Shown piece after piece: positions 63,420 to 64,000 of a stretch of 64,000 nucleotides of DNA. Source of the stretch: Annona cherimola (lineage: Eukaryota; Streptophyta; Magnoliopsida; Magnoliales; Annonaceae); assembly GCA_030490835.1 (NCBI GenBank), contig CM059975.1, forward strand, positions 32,086,133 through 32,150,132, given 5' to 3'. Position 1 is the first letter of the stretch. Each line of letters opens with the position of its first letter. Below the pieces are notes generated by a model. The model searched no databases. It was not told the DNA's origin and worked only from the letters and a program-made list of their open reading frames with translations. Position numbers and translations under genes: made by a program.

Positions 63420-64000
63420 TCTGTGTGCTTATTTCGATGCAGACAGAATGTACAGGATTGCTATAAAATTTATATATATATAAATAATTATATAAAATTT
63501 TATTGCATTCTAATATGTGTAAGGTCCAAAAATGGGCAAATCTATATATGTATATATATGAACATTTCCTGTACAGTGAAGTTGCACATAATTAACGATG
63601 TGTTTGGCCTAAAATGGGCCCCACGTGTATTTAAATGTCTTGATATTTTATACAATCATTTATCCATATATAAATTTTGTAGCAAATGTTTACATGTTGA
63701 AAAAATAACTTTAAAATTATGTTGAATTTATACCGTTTTCAAATGGAGTCCATACACATATCCAATTGGGATGAAAATTAGTATGATAATAAAATACATA
63801 ATTCTAAATACAATTAGTTGGAGCCCATTTTGATGTAACCACACCGTAATTGTGGTGCAGTGAAGCTGCACTTGAATATTTATCTATATATATATCGGTC
63901 CACTTCTATTTAACCGAGTTATATAGAAGCAGACCCATATAATCCCTTTAAAATCTAAGATTTTGATCATTAATGAAAAATCTAATTCATTCATTATATT
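63420..64000. repeat. Composite X-B repeat, right of the MULE
   Basis: After a short AT-rich piece (63420-63570), a family X unit (63571-63890: 'ttgcacataattaacg' ... 'aattgtggtgcagtgaagct') is followed by the start of a type B repeat (63898: 'ggtccacttctatttaaccg') that runs off the window. The order and direction are the same as at 52790-53690. Confidence 0.65.

Overview
This is nuclear DNA of a flowering plant. The evidence is AT-rich intergenic sequence, canonical GT-AG introns, a gene of the plant 2-alkenal/double-bond reductase family, Athila-like Ty3/gypsy elements with a tRNA-Asp-type primer site, plant L1-type LINEs with an RNase H tail, hAT and Mutator MITEs, tRNA-derived SINEs and a FAR1-type MULE transposase. 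The species cannot be told from the window. Nothing prokaryotic, organellar or CRISPR-like was seen.

Layout. 1-4.5 kb: an LTR (minus strand) abutting a broken LINE ORF1, then two MITEs. 4.56-9.84 kb: the only convincing host gene, exons 2-6 of an NADPH-dependent alkenal reductase on the plus strand. Its 3-kb intron holds a LINE 3' end in the opposite direction and its last intron holds a Mutator-type MITE. Exon 1 is not seen. 9.9-11.8 kb: AT-rich repeats and a MITE. 11.8-31.4 kb: a three-LTR Athila-like complex made of LTR A, a decayed gag-pol interrupted by a 2.4-kb hAT element, LTR B with PBS, a second deleted internal region, and LTR C. LTR C is opened by a nest: a hAT element contains a solo LTR, which contains an Athila-like deletion element, which contains a hAT MITE. 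Target-site duplications survive at each of these insertions. 31.7-33.7 kb: solo LTR, minus strand. 33.9-42.1 kb: a decayed plus-strand LINE ORF2 cut up by a MITE, an inverted LINE piece, several hAT elements, a SINE and finally solo LTR E (42.16-44.2 kb). 44.2-53.7 kb: geneless, very AT-rich and crowded with MITEs, including a five-copy cluster of one family, plus a SINE.

53.73-63.42 kb: a candidate large MULE. Its outer ends form a diverged terminal inverted repeat, each with a TATA box pointing inward. A minus-strand FAR1-type transposase pseudogene and a plus-strand Lys/Glu-rich gene related to plant transposon proteins converge on a block of about 100-bp degenerate repeats. GCATGC-type motifs recur through both flanks. 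The arrangement recalls MuDR (two convergent genes driven from the TIRs) and is the most interesting system here. Both genes are now broken.

The two repeat types that flank this MULE on the left (52.8-53.7 kb) occur in the same order on its right (63.57 kb to the window end).
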